A stretch of DNA of 64,000 bases from Raphanus sativus (taxonomy: Eukaryota > Streptophyta > Magnoliopsida > Brassicales > Brassicaceae): positions 44,186,908 through 44,250,907 of the forward strand of contig NC_079516.1 of the NCBI RefSeq assembly GCF_000801105.2. Direction: 5' to 3'. A program made the translations under genes and the position numbers. Below, one piece after another: positions 11,101-23,743 of the stretch (positions are counted from its first letter, which is position 1; each line of letters begins with the position of its first letter). The notes beneath the pieces were generated by a model. It was given only the letters and a program-made list of their open reading frames with translations. It was not told where the DNA came from and ran no database searches.

Positions 11101-12361
11101 ATAAAACTTATGTTTTTTGTACATTACGAAATTTAATTTTTAAAAATAATTATTACGTAATTTCAAAGTGAATTTTATCTCTGAGGTCTAATATATTTGG
11201 TGTGTAATGGTTCAAAGCATTTTCAATGTATATTATATTTCAGTTTGGTTTGTTTTTAGTATTATTGTATAAGTATAATACTATACAATATTATTATATT
11301 CTATACAATATATGAAGCTATGTGTTATTTGTTTTAGAAAGTAGATTAGGCCCAACGTAGTTATTAAAATAGTCATATCAATATGGCCAATGAAAATATA
11401 CTGATCAATTCAAAATGAATTGTATGGGGTAATTATAGAACAGTTAATGTTTGTAGTATTCTTAGTATATCTTATTTAAATCGACATGTAATAAATGTAA
11501 AAGTCATATATGGAATATGGACAAAAAGAAAAAATGTATTTAAGGAAATATATCAATGCAAAGTTAGAATATGGTACGTATTATATATACAGAATGAGAT
11601 ATTTAATTTAAATATATGAGGTCCACTTTTAAAAATCTACCTAGAAGAAGTTGTAATGTTTCTGTTTTAATAAGATAGATTTTGGTCTGTAATTTGAGAT
11701 TTTGTACGATTCATATTTGACAGAAAAATGTGAATCATTGGAGAACAAAATTCACCATGCTTTACTCTTTTTGCTAGGGTATCAACACATTTTGACATGT
11801 ACCAAATCCTTGGTTCTCCTTGGCCATGGAAAACCCTAGCCTCGATCTGAATCTCGAAGAGCAAGAAAGTTTGAGGTACTAGCGACGTCAAGTTCCAAAT
11901 ATCCCATTTTAAGTTATTCAACTGTTAAAGAAATGATTCAACATCCTCATTATTATGAGTAGTCTAACAAAAGAGGAAGAACCATATGTGTTTTATTTTG
12001 AGCAAATTAGGTAGAAAACAAAAGAAGATAGCGAAATTAGGCAAATGCCAAAGACCAAGAAGTTAAGTCTACGTGTCCGGATAAATACAATCAGAATGAC
12101 GAATATAACCCTCCTGCTTAACGTTTATACTTCCCTTAGCATTAGGTTTCTAGGACTTTGTCTGACAAAAGAGATTTAGTTAGATTTAGCAAATCTCATA
12201 AAGATATCAACTTCGATGAGAGAGAAAATACAATAATAATAAAAAACTGCTAAATTTTTTTTTAGATTTACAGATGTAAGAAAAATTATGTTTAGATATA
12301 ACCGGTACCATAATTTGTTAGCTGAATATTTAGTCGAATATAAACCTAAACAGATTCATGA
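11101..12361. other. AT-rich intergenic region
   Basis: No gene, RNA or clear repeat structure recognised. An 84-codon minus-strand frame at 11667-11921 has no recognisable motif. Confidence 0.4.
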
Positions 12362-12560
12362 TTTTAACTTAAAACCATAGTAACTACCCAAAACCCAAAA
12401 ATACTAAACCCTAAACCCAATTGTAAGCCTGGAACCCAAACACTAGTCATTAAAATCTAAACCCTAAACCCAATAGTAACCCCGAAATCCAAACCCTAGT
12501 CACTAAACCCTAAATCCAATACTAAACCCTAAACCAAATAGGGATCCCTGAACCCAAACT
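12362..12560. repeat. Degenerate ACCCTAAA-rich tandem repeat
   Basis: About three diverged copies of a unit near 50-60 bp that contain 'aaaccctaaaccca' and 'aacccaaac.ctagtc'. The CCCTAAA words resemble the plant telomere repeat but are not in a perfect array, so this is at most an old interstitial telomere-like repeat or a satellite fragment. Confidence 0.5.
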
Positions 12561-12712
12561 CTAATGTCTAATCCTTAAACCATATTTTTTGGTTTGGTTA
12601 TCTCTAAACCTTTATACAAAGTTACAAACACATTTATTCCCAACTCTACCCCTACACCTCCACGTAAGTGTAAACAAGTTAGCCAGAAAACTGATTTCTT
12701 ATACAGTTATTT

Positions 12713-12931
12713 ATCTAGTTAACCGGATAACTTGTCATTGCACCCTAAACGATAATGTATTAAAGTTCATCTTAGCCGGATATTGTTATAATTATCCGTC
12801 AGTTGTAAATATTGACTGGTTAAATATTTTGACTCTATATTGCAGGTAACTTTATAAATCTAGTTAACCGGATAACTTGTCCTGGCACCCTAAACGATAA
12901 TGTATTAAAGTTCATAAATCTAGTTAACCGG
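12713..12931. repeat. 58-bp direct repeat pair with third partial copy
   Basis: The 58-bp segment at 12713-12770 recurs at 12858-12915 with only a few changes (tcattgc versus tcctggc). A further partial copy, atctagttaaccgg, follows at about 12918-12931. Period is 145 bp. The repeats carry TTAACCGG words. No coding potential. Confidence 0.7.
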
Positions 12932-13037
12932 CTAATATAATATTTGACAGGGTATTGTAGAACTTACATCGATCGTCTATTGCTGAAGTTGTTTGGTTAG
13001 GGAGAATGGTATCGTCGTGTAGATTGTGCAAGTCCAT

Positions 13038-13232
13038 TTCAACTTTTAGTTGCCTGGAGATGATGAATTGACCAAAACGCCCAGAGAAAGATGGTTTCTC
13101 ACCGATATCAACAAGCTTCCCAAACGGTGAGCCTCTGATGATATCTATTTCTTCAGGATCGAGAGCCCGAACGGTGAGCCTCTGATGATATTCGTCTCCT
13201 TCCATTTTGTGACTGGATTCGCAGAAACATGG
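13038..13232 (-). pseudogene. DUF1985 / Ulp1-type transposon gene relic
   Basis: A minus-strand frame contains CFCESSHKMEGDEYHQRL and DPEEIDIIRGSPFGKLVDI followed by KPSFSGRFGQFIISRQLKVE. These match the start of the DUF1985 domain as I recall it from Brassicaceae transposon-associated Ulp1-like proteins. The similarity stops near 13038 and the rest of the domain and the protease are absent. A 22-bp duplication (13123-13144 and 13170-13191) has inserted a second copy of the GSPFGK-coding segment out of place, further breaking it. Confidence 0.55.
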
Positions 13233-13391
13233 GTTTAGCTCTGGATTTTGATGATATTGAGAAGAGAGAGATATATGGTGAGAGTAAGAAAGTGAGTTTT
13301 CTCTCGGAAAGTAAAGATACTTCTTGAGAATAAGAAGATTTGGGAAATCTTCTAGGATTGCTTTAGATTTTAGAACTGACAAAATCTCTAG

Positions 13392-13844
13392 TTAAGTACT
13401 TCCTATCTTATCTCTCTATTTTATATACTCACGCTGAATTAGATGTAGGGGTAGCAGAGTCTCAAAAATTATATACAGTGCCCTAAAAAGTGGTTTTTGG
13501 TAGAGAGCTAATTATCGCATAAGTCTTTGGTATACATCCAAATTTCTCTTTTATTTTTCTATATAATATAATTATTTGAAAAAAAATTGTTGTTGACCAA
13601 AATATGGTTTAAGAATATGAATATTTGATTTTTTTTTGAAGGAAGATTTGCAAGTTGCAACACATTTAATGAGAGATGATGATCGGTCGATGTTCCAAAA
13701 CAGAATCCTCTTTCCCTGGCTGGGATCATCAGTTCACAAGTTAGTAGTATATTTAAAAGCCCAAAGTTTAGACAGTCCGGCCCATAAGAAGGTGGAATTT
13801 TACAGTTTCGGGATCTCAAGATCTGCAAAAAAGGGAGAAGAAAG
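13392..13844. other. Upstream region of TRAPPC2L-like gene
   Basis: No gene recognised. A GGCCCA word (about 13780) of the site II type lies 65 bp before the start codon at 13845, a common promoter element of plant housekeeping genes. Confidence 0.35.
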
Positions 13845-14697
13845 ATGATCGTTTGCGTCTCCGTCGTCGGCCACCAGGTCAAGTTAGCAGCTGGCTTTAC
13901 ATTCCGATTTCTGATTTGATTTGATTTTGATTTGATCTGACTTTTACATTTCGGTTTCTAACTTCTGGATCCATGAACAGAACAATCCGCTTTACATACA
14001 GAGCTTCACCGATGCTGATGATGCCCTCAAGCTCCACCACGTCGTTCATTGCTCCCTCGACGTCATCGAAGAGCGAGGTCCTTTCTTGCTTCACTTCCAT
14101 GTTTCCCCTTTATTTGTTTTTTTTTTGTCTGGATCGCATTTGCTTTGGTTGGTTTTATTTTTTTTTGTCTTTGAAACATGTCTTCAATCTGTTTTTTTCA
14201 GTGAACAATCCCAAAACCACATTGAACGAGGCTTTTCTTGGCCTACTCTATCCGACACTCAACTACAAAGTGTAAGCACTAAGCCCCTGTGTCACTCTAC
14301 TGTCTGTTGTTGATACTTATATTGTTTCTTTGGGTCCTTCCTTCTCTTCCTGCTGCAGGTATGGTTACTTGACTAATACCAAAGTGAAATTTATACTGGT
14401 CACAACTGATTTGGATGTCAGAGACACCGATGTCAGAAATGTAAGAGCCAGCTTTTCAATCTTCTCTGAATAAGCTCATATTCTTTCTCTGTCTGCTCAT
14501 ACTTTTGTTCATTCTTACCACCAATTTTACGAACAATAGTTTCATTCTCCTCTGCTTTTCTACAGTTCTTCAGGAAATTCCATGCTGCCTATGTAGATGC
14601 AGTCTCAAACCCATTCCATGTCCCTGGCAAGAAGATAACCTCTAGAACCTTTGCTCAAACTGTGAGCAACATTGTCGGATCATACGGTTTGAACTGA
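13845..14697 (+). CDS. TRAPP complex subunit 2-like protein (SNARE-like fold)
   Basis: Five exons (13845-13877, 13981-14077, 14202-14271, 14359-14440, 14566-14697) join in frame to 137 residues, a normal length for TRAPPC2L/Tca17. The product begins MIVCVSVVGHQNNPLYIQSF, the beta-strand start of the sedlin/longin fold, and ends in the conserved FAQTVSNIVGSYGLN region. TRAPPC2L joins the TRAPP tethering complex, which activates Rab GTPases in ER-Golgi and trans-Golgi traffic. It corresponds to Arabidopsis At2g20930 (recalled). All four introns are GT-AG and short. The start is the first ATG and fits the family's N terminus exactly. Confidence 0.92.
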
Positions 14698-15799
14698 CCC
14701 CTCGTACTTGCTTTGTGTGCATTGGAGGAACTGCATTTCTTTTTATCATTTCTCTTGTTGATATCAACGCTTGGATTGTTGTAAGAAGAATTATTGGGTT
14801 CACATGAATGGATATTTAAGTTTGTTTTTTGATGGAAGATATTGTAATCTTCAATCGAATCAGAACGTGAGAGATAATATGGGACAAGTATCCACTACCA
14901 AACTTAAACAAAACCAATATATATATATCTTAGTACTCCTCCCCAGATAGATGTACAGTGAGTCTTGATAATGATCTCCATTAAATGGTCGGGTTAAACG
15001 AAATTCGTCTGCAAACATGTGTTTATTTTCAAGGAAAGAGAGATATCTAGAGGCTGCTTGCAAATCGATTTTCAACTGTGTATGATAGTTAAGTCAGGAG
15101 TTTTTATTAATGTTCTCAAAATTTTCCAAATGCCTTCGATTTTTGTTGTAAGATGTATAGAAGAATCATATTTACTCCAACATACATTATCACTTCTAAT
15201 GGGAAGATCATATGTTTTTTTCCTAGTTTTTTTTTTGACATCATGTTTTTTTTCCTAGTTATAAGGGATTAATTTAAGATCATATTTCTTATTTGTTGTT
15301 TGTTCTCGCAATGGACATTATCTCAAAGAAGTTCAATAATGAGTGATGGAAGGAGTGTATGCTCCTCTTGTTACGCACTTGAGCTTTGCTGGTAATTTTC
15401 TAGTGTTCTTTAATGGTTCAAATGGTCTCTTAATAGTATAGTATCAATTCTTGATGAGTTTAATCTGATATGTAACCTTGCTATCAAAAGATATATGACC
15501 GCTATATTTCCTGATTAAGGGGTGATGATTTTCAATTCAATCAGGAGTTTACATATACGTTTATTTGGATTTAAGTAGAGCTCATTCTAGGTAAAGTTTT
15601 AGAAGTTTTCTAATCTATTTGAAAGATGCAAAACAAGACTATTAGCCTCTTCTTGGCAAAGTAGCTCAGAGATTTACATCTTGGATATCGATGTTCATTA
15701 TATTATAGACAAAAATCTTTCGCATCGAAAATTGAAAAAGATTCTAAGCAATATATAAAAGAGATGGACTAATATACTTATCACCAATTTATTATAATT
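14698..15799. other. Intergenic region
   Basis: 3' flank of the TRAPPC2L-like gene followed by AT-rich sequence; no gene recognised. It contains one micro-insertion, listed separately. Confidence 0.4.
15212..15260. repeat. Micro-retroposon-like poly(T) insertion
   Basis: atgtttttttcctagtt (15212-15228) recurs at 15243-15260 with one extra T. The 14 bases between them are a T run plus gacatc. Structure matches a target duplication around a retroposon tail. Confidence 0.5.
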
Positions 15800-15930
15800 T
15801 AGAAATCTATCTAATTTAACATGGTATTAGAGTTCGATCTACATAGTCTAACCTGATCCACAAAGATCCGACCAAAATCTGTCTCATCGATAATTGCCCA
15901 AACATGTGGCAGTGGCTTAACACTCTTTGT
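15800..15930. mobile_element. Possible LTR-retrotransposon leader relic
   Basis: aacatggtattagagttcga (about 15819-15838) resembles a copia primer-binding site and leader (tggtatcagagc with changes), followed by Ser/Pro-poor leader-like sequence with 'tgatccacaaagatccgacc'. No LTR pair or coding domain is seen, so this is at best a decayed fragment. Confidence 0.35.
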
Positions 15931-16479
15931 TGGTGGAACCGGAAGATTATAGTCCAGCACTATGAAGTTTTTGTATAAGATGTGGGTCAAATTTTGTATA
16001 AAATATATATTAGGCTTAAGAGTACATTAATATTGGACAGAACCCGTAATTAGACCAAGAAGGTTGGGAAATAAAAAGAGACTTGTCCGAACGAGTTTAC
16101 CAAACCCAACATACAGTGTGAAGTTGAAAGGAAAAAAAAACGGGAGGACGAGTAACGCGGCGAATGACTCAGTCCGCGTCAGAATCCGGAGGCGCCGTCG
16201 CTGCCAAGAATCTCGCACGTGGGGACCCTGCTCCTTTCTCCAACCCCCAAGTATTCCATGAATCTTCTTTTACGTCTTCTCTTTTTTTTTTTAATATACT
16301 GTATTTATACACAAAGACAAGAATATCATTTTATCATTATCTTTTCGGATCCCGATTCCATCATCATTTCTCGTGCTCCAATCAAACCTGTTTTTCCTGT
16401 TGTTGATCACAGATCCCATCTGATTCTCTACTTTCCCGTAAAAAGAAAAAAGAAACATCAGGTTGTTCTGAATCTGAAC

Positions 16480-19400
16480 ATGGATGATTACAACAGTTTA
16501 TCAGATTTTCTCAAGGAGTTTTACATCCCTACTTACGTCCTCTCGCCGGAACCATCATCGGAGACTCCGGCACTTGCCATCGCTCCACCTCAGAGTCCGG
16601 TCCTTGTCTTCATCAACTCCAAAAGCGGTGGTCAGTTGGGTGGGGAACTCCTCCTTACCTACCGCTCTCTTCTCAATGACAACCAGGTGATGATCTCATC
16701 GGTCGATGTTGTTTTGTTTTGGAGATTTTTTTTTTCTTTTATAAATTAACCACTGTCTTTTTCTGGTGCCTCAGGTCTTTGATCTTGGGGTAGAGACTCC
16801 GGATAAGGTGCTTCGCAGAATCTATCTTAACCTCGAGAAGCTTAAAGATGACGATCTCGCTTGTCACATTCGAGACAAGTTAAAAATAATTGTGAGTGAG
16901 GAGGAGGAGTTTGTATTAAATAAATAAATAATTACAACACTCTCTTTCTTTCACCATTTTTTGTGCTTCTTATTGACTTTGCAATCTTTTTTATATATTA
17001 GGTTGCAGGAGGTGATGGAACTGCTGGGTGGCTCCTTGGAGTTGTATGTGACCTTAAATTATCACATCCTCCTCCTATTGCTACCGTACCTTTGGGTACA
17101 GGAAACAACCTTCCCTTTGCTTTTGGATGGGTGGGTTACACTCCTCTAGATTTTGTTTCCTTACTAGTAAAATATCATAAGATGTATTTCATTTCATTCC
17201 AATCCAATCCCTGTTTTGCTTGCTCTCTTCAGGGAAAGAAAAACCCCGGAACTGATAGGACTTCAGTGGAGTTGTTTTTGGATCAAGTCCTCAAGGCCAA
17301 AGAGATGAAGATTGACAAGTATTGTACATATATCTCCTTTTTTTTTTACAGTTAAAGAGTTTGTGATTCTAGAATTAACTGGTGAATATACATTTGTTTT
17401 ACTCTTTTAAGTTGGCACATACTTATGAGGATGAAGGCTCCTAAAGAAGGCCCTTGTGATCCTCTTGCACCTCTTGAGTTACCACATTCTCTACATGCAT
17501 TTCACCGTGTCTCTCCAACGGATGAACTAAATAAGGTAACATAATATCTTTCTGCAACGATTGTTCTGACTCATTTTCTCTTATTTTGGATGTCATTTAC
17601 TCTTTTCCAGGAAGGTTACCACACATTTCGCGGGGGATTCTGGAATTACTTTAGCCTGGGTGAGAATTTGTTTTTTCCCCCTACATATGCTTCCATCTAC
17701 CTCTGGATTTTCACTGACGTGGTTGATGTGCTGTCATTAAACAATTGATATCCATGTGGCAGTCCTTTTCTTTTTGTTAGTATCATCAATTTCAGAGACA
17801 AATCCCCTTTGTAAGTGCAGGAATGGATGCTCAAATTTCTTATGCGTTTCACTCTGAGCGGAAGCTACACCCTGAAAAATTTAAGAATCAGCTGGTTAAT
17901 CAGGTACCTTGTTCCTGAAGTTTCCTTACCCATTTCGTCGAAGTTTACACTGATGTTATTTTTGTTTTGCTAGTGTGATTACGCTTCCCTTTTATAAAAA
18001 CTAAACAAGTAGTACACTCTTTGCATTGGCTTCACATTCCTTTTTTTTCTTTTTTCAATTTGGTAGAGTACTTATGTAAAGCTTGGTTGCACGCAAGGAT
18101 GGTTTTGTGCCTCTCTTTTCCACCCTGCTTCACGGTAAGCACATTCTTTGTTCAGTTTCACTATTTTCCTGCTCCTAAGTTTCAGCTCCCCCAATTTCTC
18201 ATTCACATATTTTTAATTTGTCTCCAACCTTGGGAGCTTCTTAAACATTTTTTCCAAATGTTTTCAATGAACTTGGGCCCAAATCCTTTGTTTTAACGAT
18301 ACTGTTTATAATGTCAGTAATTGGAAATTTGGCGCCAATAGTTATTCTCTGTATACATACATTCATTTCTCTGTTGGGCCTCGTTTGTGTGCCAAAAAAT
18401 ATGTCAAATCTGAATACCCTTCAACATCTATATACAAACATGCATCAATGAGCAACTTATAATTGGAGGAGTCATATTCTAATTATGAATGTGATCTTAT
18501 GGTGGTTACGTATCTCTGTATGATATGTTTATACTCTATTGGCACGATACATTAGACAGTTCTATCATGGCTTCCTCTGCAGGAACATAGCTCAGCTTGC
18601 AAAGGTTAAGATTGCAAATAAAAATGGCCAGTGGCATGACCTCCACATACCCCATAGGTAATGTTTATTTCATTCAATCTAAATGGTCCTGTGGGCCAAG
18701 TCTCAGTCACGAATTTCATGCCATGTTGGATAGTCTTTGGGATTTTTCTGTGTTTGATCTGTTATTTACATCTCAAATGTGGAGTGCCCTATGCTGTTCA
18801 ACCACGAATAAAAAAAATACTCCAATTCCTGACTTTTGGATCTGCTCTCACAGCATCAGGTCCATTGTATGTCTGAATCTGCCCAGCTTTTCTGGAGGAC
18901 TAAATCCTTGGGGTACACCAAATCCCAGGAAACAACGCGATGTAGGGGTCTTGAATTCTCTTGACATTTTGTATATTGATATGGTAAAACAATATGCTTA
19001 TTTATTTTCTTGTGACACAACAGAGAGACTTGACTCCACCGTTCGTTGATGATGGCTTCATTGAGGTTGTTGGGTTCAGAAATGCGTGGCACGGTCTTGT
19101 CCTACTCGCTCCAAAGGGGCACGGCACACGACTTGCCCAGGTAAGCGTTGTACAAACAGAAACATCCGATATGATGATTGAGTTGAGTGCATAAACGAGT
19201 TGGGTTTATCTTTGGGTGACTAGGCAAACCGGGTTCGGTTCGAATTTCGCAAAGGTGCAGCGGACCATACATTCATGAGGATGGATGGGGAGCCGTGGAA
19301 ACAGCCACTGCCAATGGATGATGAAACAGTGATGGTAGAGATTTCACACCTCGGCCAAGTGAACATGCTTGCAACTCATGACTGCCGGTCCAAAAGCGTG

Positions 19401-19547
19401 TACGACCCTTCGACACCCCGCCATCAGGACGAGTATGATGATAATGAAGACGACTCGGTGGCTGAAGAAGGCGAGGAGTATAGAAAGTTTGGTGCTGCAG
19501 ATACCTTCAAGATCCCTGATGAGGTTGATATCTCTCACCTTAGTTAA
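16480..19547 (+). CDS. DGK5: Diacylglycerol kinase 5-like
   Basis: Twelve exons join in frame: 16480-16686, 16775-16891, 17002-17130, 17233-17318, 17412-17535, 17611-17659, 17821-17903, 18067-18134, 18583-18657, 18854-18941, 19024-19140, 19224-19547; 488 residues. The enzyme phosphorylates diacylglycerol to phosphatidic acid. The catalytic domain starts at about residue 40 ([15 protein letters not shown]) and has the ATP-binding GGDGT at 111-115; the accessory domain follows ([25 protein letters not shown]). There are no C1 zinc fingers, as in the short plant DGK clusters. The C terminus is acidic ([15 protein letters not shown]). It matches Arabidopsis At2g20900 (recalled), which is known for alternative 3' splicing; the stop here follows DEVDISHLS. 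Confidence 0.93.
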
Positions 19548-20097
19548 AAGACTGTTGATTCTATCTTATGCATTCTTCCTCAGATATTGTTCTTTCGTAT
19601 TTTTCATTTTCATTTTCGCATAATGGTCGAGACAATAATATGTAATGAATGTATCTGGATCTTATTGCCGCTCGGTTCCCTGTTCTGTTCAGCAGCGAAG
19701 AGGCAAAAGGCGAAGCTTTTAGATGCTAAAACTTAAAAACTTAAATCTCTGCAATTCCTTAGCATATGTAGATTCATTTTGAGTGTTTTTTTTTTTGTTT
19801 TTTTAATAGGGAAAACACATAAATAATTCAAAAGGCAGGGCTTCTAGGAGGAATTGACGTACTAATCGTTGGTCACCTTCCCACTGAAGGCAGCAACTAA
19901 AGACACACCAGCCTAACAATGTATCTATAAACTACATGCATCAACAATTGTGTAAAAACTCATAAAATCGAAAGGGATATTTTGTTCTTAGGAATGAGCA
20001 CACGTATGTCTTAGGGTCAAGTAGTTGCAGTTGTTACTAAGAACAATAAACAAAAAACAAAAACAAAAATTCACAAATTGATCGTTTATAATATCCA
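19548..20097. other. Convergent 3' intergenic region DGK5/THF1
   Basis: The 3' flanks of two convergent genes. No further gene recognised; T- and A-rich runs only. Confidence 0.4.
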
Positions 20098-21399
20098 TTA
20101 AACCAAGAAAGATAAGCTATTATCTCCCAGAGACTTGGAGATTGATTCGTTAGCTTTCTGGGATTCGGCTCTTTCCCCTCGCTTCTTCTTCTCCCTAGAT
20201 AACCACAAGTGAAAATGCCCAATGTTAAAGGTTACACGAGACTATAGAGCAGCTCTTATGATAACCCTATAAATGCTGAAATAGACATAGATAGGTAGGT
20301 TTGGTTAGCATCAAATACCTCTCGACATACTCCTTGAGTAGTTCCTTGGCTTGGACAAGCTTCGAAAGCAGGTTGCGATACACATCGAGGTCCCGATCCA
20401 CGCTTTTCTTGTTGATATTTAGGGATGCACAAAGCTGTTGTTCCATGAGACACACATAGAGAGATCCAAAATTAGAGAATGACAACCCAACACACTTGCA
20501 CAATTGTCAGGGAACATAAAATATGGAATGAATAGGAGACAAGTAGTCAGGTATGACCTTGTCAAGGACGGTGGGATCAGTAGCACCTGCAAGCTCAAGC
20601 AAGCGAAACAAGCCAACAGCGAAGAACCTGCTGTAACTGAAACCCTCCTTACTCCCAGCTCTTTCTGAAATGTCCTTAAGAATCGCTTCAACTTCTCCCT
20701 CCTTAGACGAGAAGTCAACTAGTGAAGCAGAAGTCTGACTTCGCGCCCATTCCTCCATCTTCTGCGCATCAGTTCTATGAAACAAAAGAAAAAAAAAGGG
20801 TTCAACTCTATATCCTTTCAACTATTGAGAGAGGAAGAGGACAGAGAGAGAGAAAGCTGACCGGTATTGGTTAGGATCCTCATTCAAAGCTTGGACGTAG
20901 GCTTGAAAAATGGAATCACGATCCTGATCGCTGGGATAACCATCCATGAGCTGATCGTAGACAGTGACGAAGCCGAGGGCGAAAACAGGGTCGTAACGGT
21001 AAGTCTTTTTATACCTCATCAAATGCTGCTGTACGATGAGCTCCTGGAGGACGGTGTTGTAGATGCTGGGGATTGGTCGCTTGTACGCTTTTAGGAAGTT
21101 TGACTTTGTCTCCGATACAGGTGGCACATCTGAGATTCAAGGGATTTGCTAAATGAGACTTAACGAAATCAAAAGTAAACTTAGAGATTTTTATTTTTTT
21201 TACCGGTAACACTAGACATGCAGTGGATGATTAGTTTCGAAGAGGAAGTGGAAGCCCTAGAAGAAGTCAAAGAGTGGCGAGAAATCCTCCTGGAGATGGC
21301 GGAGACGGAGGCGAGAGGAAGAGAAGGCGTGGTTGAATTGGAGATCTTTGCGGATTGGCCCAGCGCCGGAAAGGAGAGAGAAGCGATTGCTGCAGCCAT
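20098..21399 (-). CDS. THF1: THYLAKOID FORMATION 1 / Psb29, plastid protein
   Basis: Five exons on the minus strand (21204-21399, 20862-21129, 20558-20774, 20319-20434, 20098-20194) join in frame to 297 residues. A Ser/Ala-rich, acid-poor N terminus of about 65 residues is a chloroplast transit peptide. The conserved THF1 core begins VPPVSETKSNFLKAYKRPIPSIYNTVLQ and contains RYDPVFALGF, FSYSRFFAVGLFRLLEL and the helical KKSVDRDLDVYRNLLSKL region, ending in a charged coiled-coil tail. THF1 acts in thylakoid biogenesis and photosystem II-LHCII dynamics. It corresponds to Arabidopsis At2g20890 (recalled). The C terminus is slightly shorter than I would expect but reads cleanly to a stop. Confidence 0.95.
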
Positions 21400-22717
21400 T
21401 TCGAGTCGGAAGAAGAAGGTTGGAAGAGAGAGAGAGAGAGGAGAGTTTTGTTATTGGGATTTGGGAAGAGGAGAGGAGGATGGCTTGGCCATGGGAAAGA
21501 GGGAGGATCAGTGGATCTTCTGACTTGTGAGGGTGGCTTATCCAACTCTCCCTCCCAACAAGTACAACACGTGTCTCTTCTGTGTTCTATCATCTACTCC
21601 CGTGTTAGAAAGGGGCTTAAGGCCCATGTCCTTGCTACAAACATATCCATCTCACATAAGGACATATCCATGTCGGAACCGAACTTGGGTTTGGATCCTA
21701 TTAGAGAACAGTGTCAGTTACTTAAGCGGATTTTATATGTTTAGAACTGGAAAAGAAACAAATAAAAAAATAAATGGATTTCCGAATTTCTATAATATAG
21801 TTTATATATTTATAAATATTAATTATACATAGGTTTAGGAAATAAATTACAAATATACTCTAACTAAATTTTCACAAACTCTTTAGACTGCATAGCAAAA
21901 TATCGGGTATTAAAAAAACTTATCAAAATTTAGTTGAAGTATTTATATAAAATTTTCTATTAATTTTTAAATGACCAAATAATTTAAAATACTATTTATA
22001 AATCGAAATATCCAAAACATGAATTACTATCATTTTTATTTGAAATATTTAAAATTATATGAACTATCCAAATTTATATCAAAAATCCAAAAGAATCTGA
22101 TTTAACCTTTTAAACATTTTTATCCTGAATTAAACGAAAAATGAAACTGAAACTAAAATTATCTTGGATATTAACTAGTTACCAACCTCATTATTGAACC
22201 GAACTGAAAACCAAACTTAATTTTCTTAATATACGAACAGATCCTAAAAATCAAAGAACTGAAAAAATTAAAGCGGAACCAAACAAAAACTGAATACCAT
22301 GATTACTTTCACCTGACATTCATTGAGTCATACCAGTCCACTGCTTATTCTCAAACACTATAATTGGATTATTGATGATCTTCTCACTCTTTTTTTATGG
22401 TAAAAGTAAGACAACTTACTCACTCGAATCAGATTTGACTTATTGATATGTTATCTAAGGTAATCCAAGACAACAGGGGTATTGGAAAAGCACAAACACC
22501 AACAAGGCTCCCATTAGATCCTCACAATTACCTATCAACAAAAACTACACCGATAATAGAGAATCAGAATGTAGGAGTTATGGTAGGAGATGACAAAAAC
22601 TGTCTCCATCCAAATCACAAGTCATGCATACAGCTACCTAATTGTCTATGTATGATAGGAGGACTGATAAAGTGAAAGTACAAACTAGCTTGCAAAATTA
22701 TCATAAGAATTCAGAGT
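21400..22717. other. Intergenic, decayed dispersed repeat
   Basis: Beyond the THF1 promoter the region (about 21950-22310) is AT-rich with repeated 'aaccgaactgaaaaccaaac', 'gcggaaccaaac' words, the reverse-orientation signature of the same dispersed 'cggttcgg' repeat found near 1100 and 24.7 kb. No gene recognised. Confidence 0.4.
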
Positions 22718-23743
22718 TTATTTTTGTTGGGGTGGTTCTTGTTCATGATCTCTTCCCTTCTCATTGTGGTTAAAAGAAATAGGAAAGTGGTAATCATCCC
22801 AGAGAGGGCTTCCTTGTCCCCACTCCTCTGGAATTGCACTGAACCATGCCTCAGACCAACCGGTCTCATCACTCACCCCTCCCGCTGCCACCACGCTCGA
22901 ATGGTCAGTTCCTCTCTCCCTTGCCTCCGCAGCAGACTCTTTCTGATGCAGTGGAGTTGACTCTTGCTTATTCAGAAAGAGTTCCGGGAAATTAAGCCTT
23001 GCGGTCTCTCCCCTCAGCTTAAAGGCCTCCCGGTCGTATGCCATAGCGGCCTCCTCTGCTGTATCAAATGTCCCGAGCCAGAGACGTGTTCTGTTTCTTG
23101 GCTTGCGGATCTCAGCGACCCATTTCCCCCAGTGGCGTTGTCTGACCCCTCTGTACAGCTTGGTGGCGCTGAAGGGTTGGATTAGCGATCTCGTTAGTTG
23201 AAGTGGCAGTGGCAGTGGCAGATCATTACCTTCTTGTCTTAGCATGTTCATCATCATCATTCTTCCGCTCGGGCTCAGTATGTCCCTCCAGTACTGCATC
23301 ATATGTTGTTGCTGTTGCTGCTGTTGCACCTGCCGTTTAGGACCAAACGAGATCATTTGCATTTGCCTCGCGGGGTGGTCACACGGGTATGAAAACTGTT
23401 GCTGGTTCTGAATAGATGGTGGAGCAAGGGAAAAGGGAAAAGCGACCCTTGAAGAAACGGAAAGGGAAGTAGTTGGTGGAGGCTGATCATGAGTAACATA
23501 AGAAGAGGATAGAAGATAAGGGTTATGTCGGTCAATGGTCCTAATCTTTCTAAGGCTTCTCTGCGACGTCGAGGATGTTTCTCCGACAAATGGCTTCCAC
23601 ATGTCAGAACCTGAACTATCTGTAGCCTCCTCTGGCTCCATCTCATGATTATCTACTTCGCTGGTACAGAAGCTCATGATGGATTTTCCCTTGTTCTTAG
23701 ACGTATCCATATATATAGAAGAATGTGTCAGCAGATGATCCAC
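22718..23743 (-). CDS. ERF53: AP2/ERF transcription factor, ERF53-like
   Basis: A single-exon gene of 341 codons. The AP2/ERF DNA-binding domain lies at about 197-254 ([48 protein letters not shown]). The flanks are Gln-, Met- and Ser-rich (a Q run near 138-146, RMMMMNM near 161), as in transactivation regions. The absence of introns and the [11 protein letters not shown] signature fit the RAP2.4-related subgroup; the syntenic Arabidopsis gene is At2g20880, ERF53, a drought and salt responsive activator (recalled). A second in-frame ATG at 23710 (MDTSKNKGK) is a plausible alternative start and may be the real one. Confidence 0.88.
   Translation of the reverse strand: MDHLLTHSSIYMDTSKNKGKSIMSFCTSEVDNHEMEPEEATDSSGSDMWKPFVGETSSTSQRSLRKIRTIDRHNPYLLSSSYVTHDQPPPTTSLSVSSRVAFPFSLAPPSIQNQQQFSYPCDHPARQMQMISFGPKRQVQQQQQQQHMMQYWRDILSPSGRMMMMNMLRQEGNDLPLPLPLQLTRSLIQPFSATKLYRGVRQRHWGKWVAEIRKPRNRTRLWLGTFDTAEEAAMAYDREAFKLRGETARLNFPELFLNKQESTPLHQKESAAEARERGTDHSSVVAAGGVSDETGWSEAWFSAIPEEWGQGSPLWDDYHFPISFNHNEKGRDHEQEPPQQK

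Noticed and set aside
12362..12560. Interstitial telomere array
   Set aside because: CCCTAAA words occur but not as a regular 7-bp array; the period is about 50-60 bp, so it is called a degenerate repeat only.
22448..22675. A 75-codon frame between THF1 and the ERF gene
   Set aside because: No recognisable similarity and composition like the surrounding non-coding DNA.
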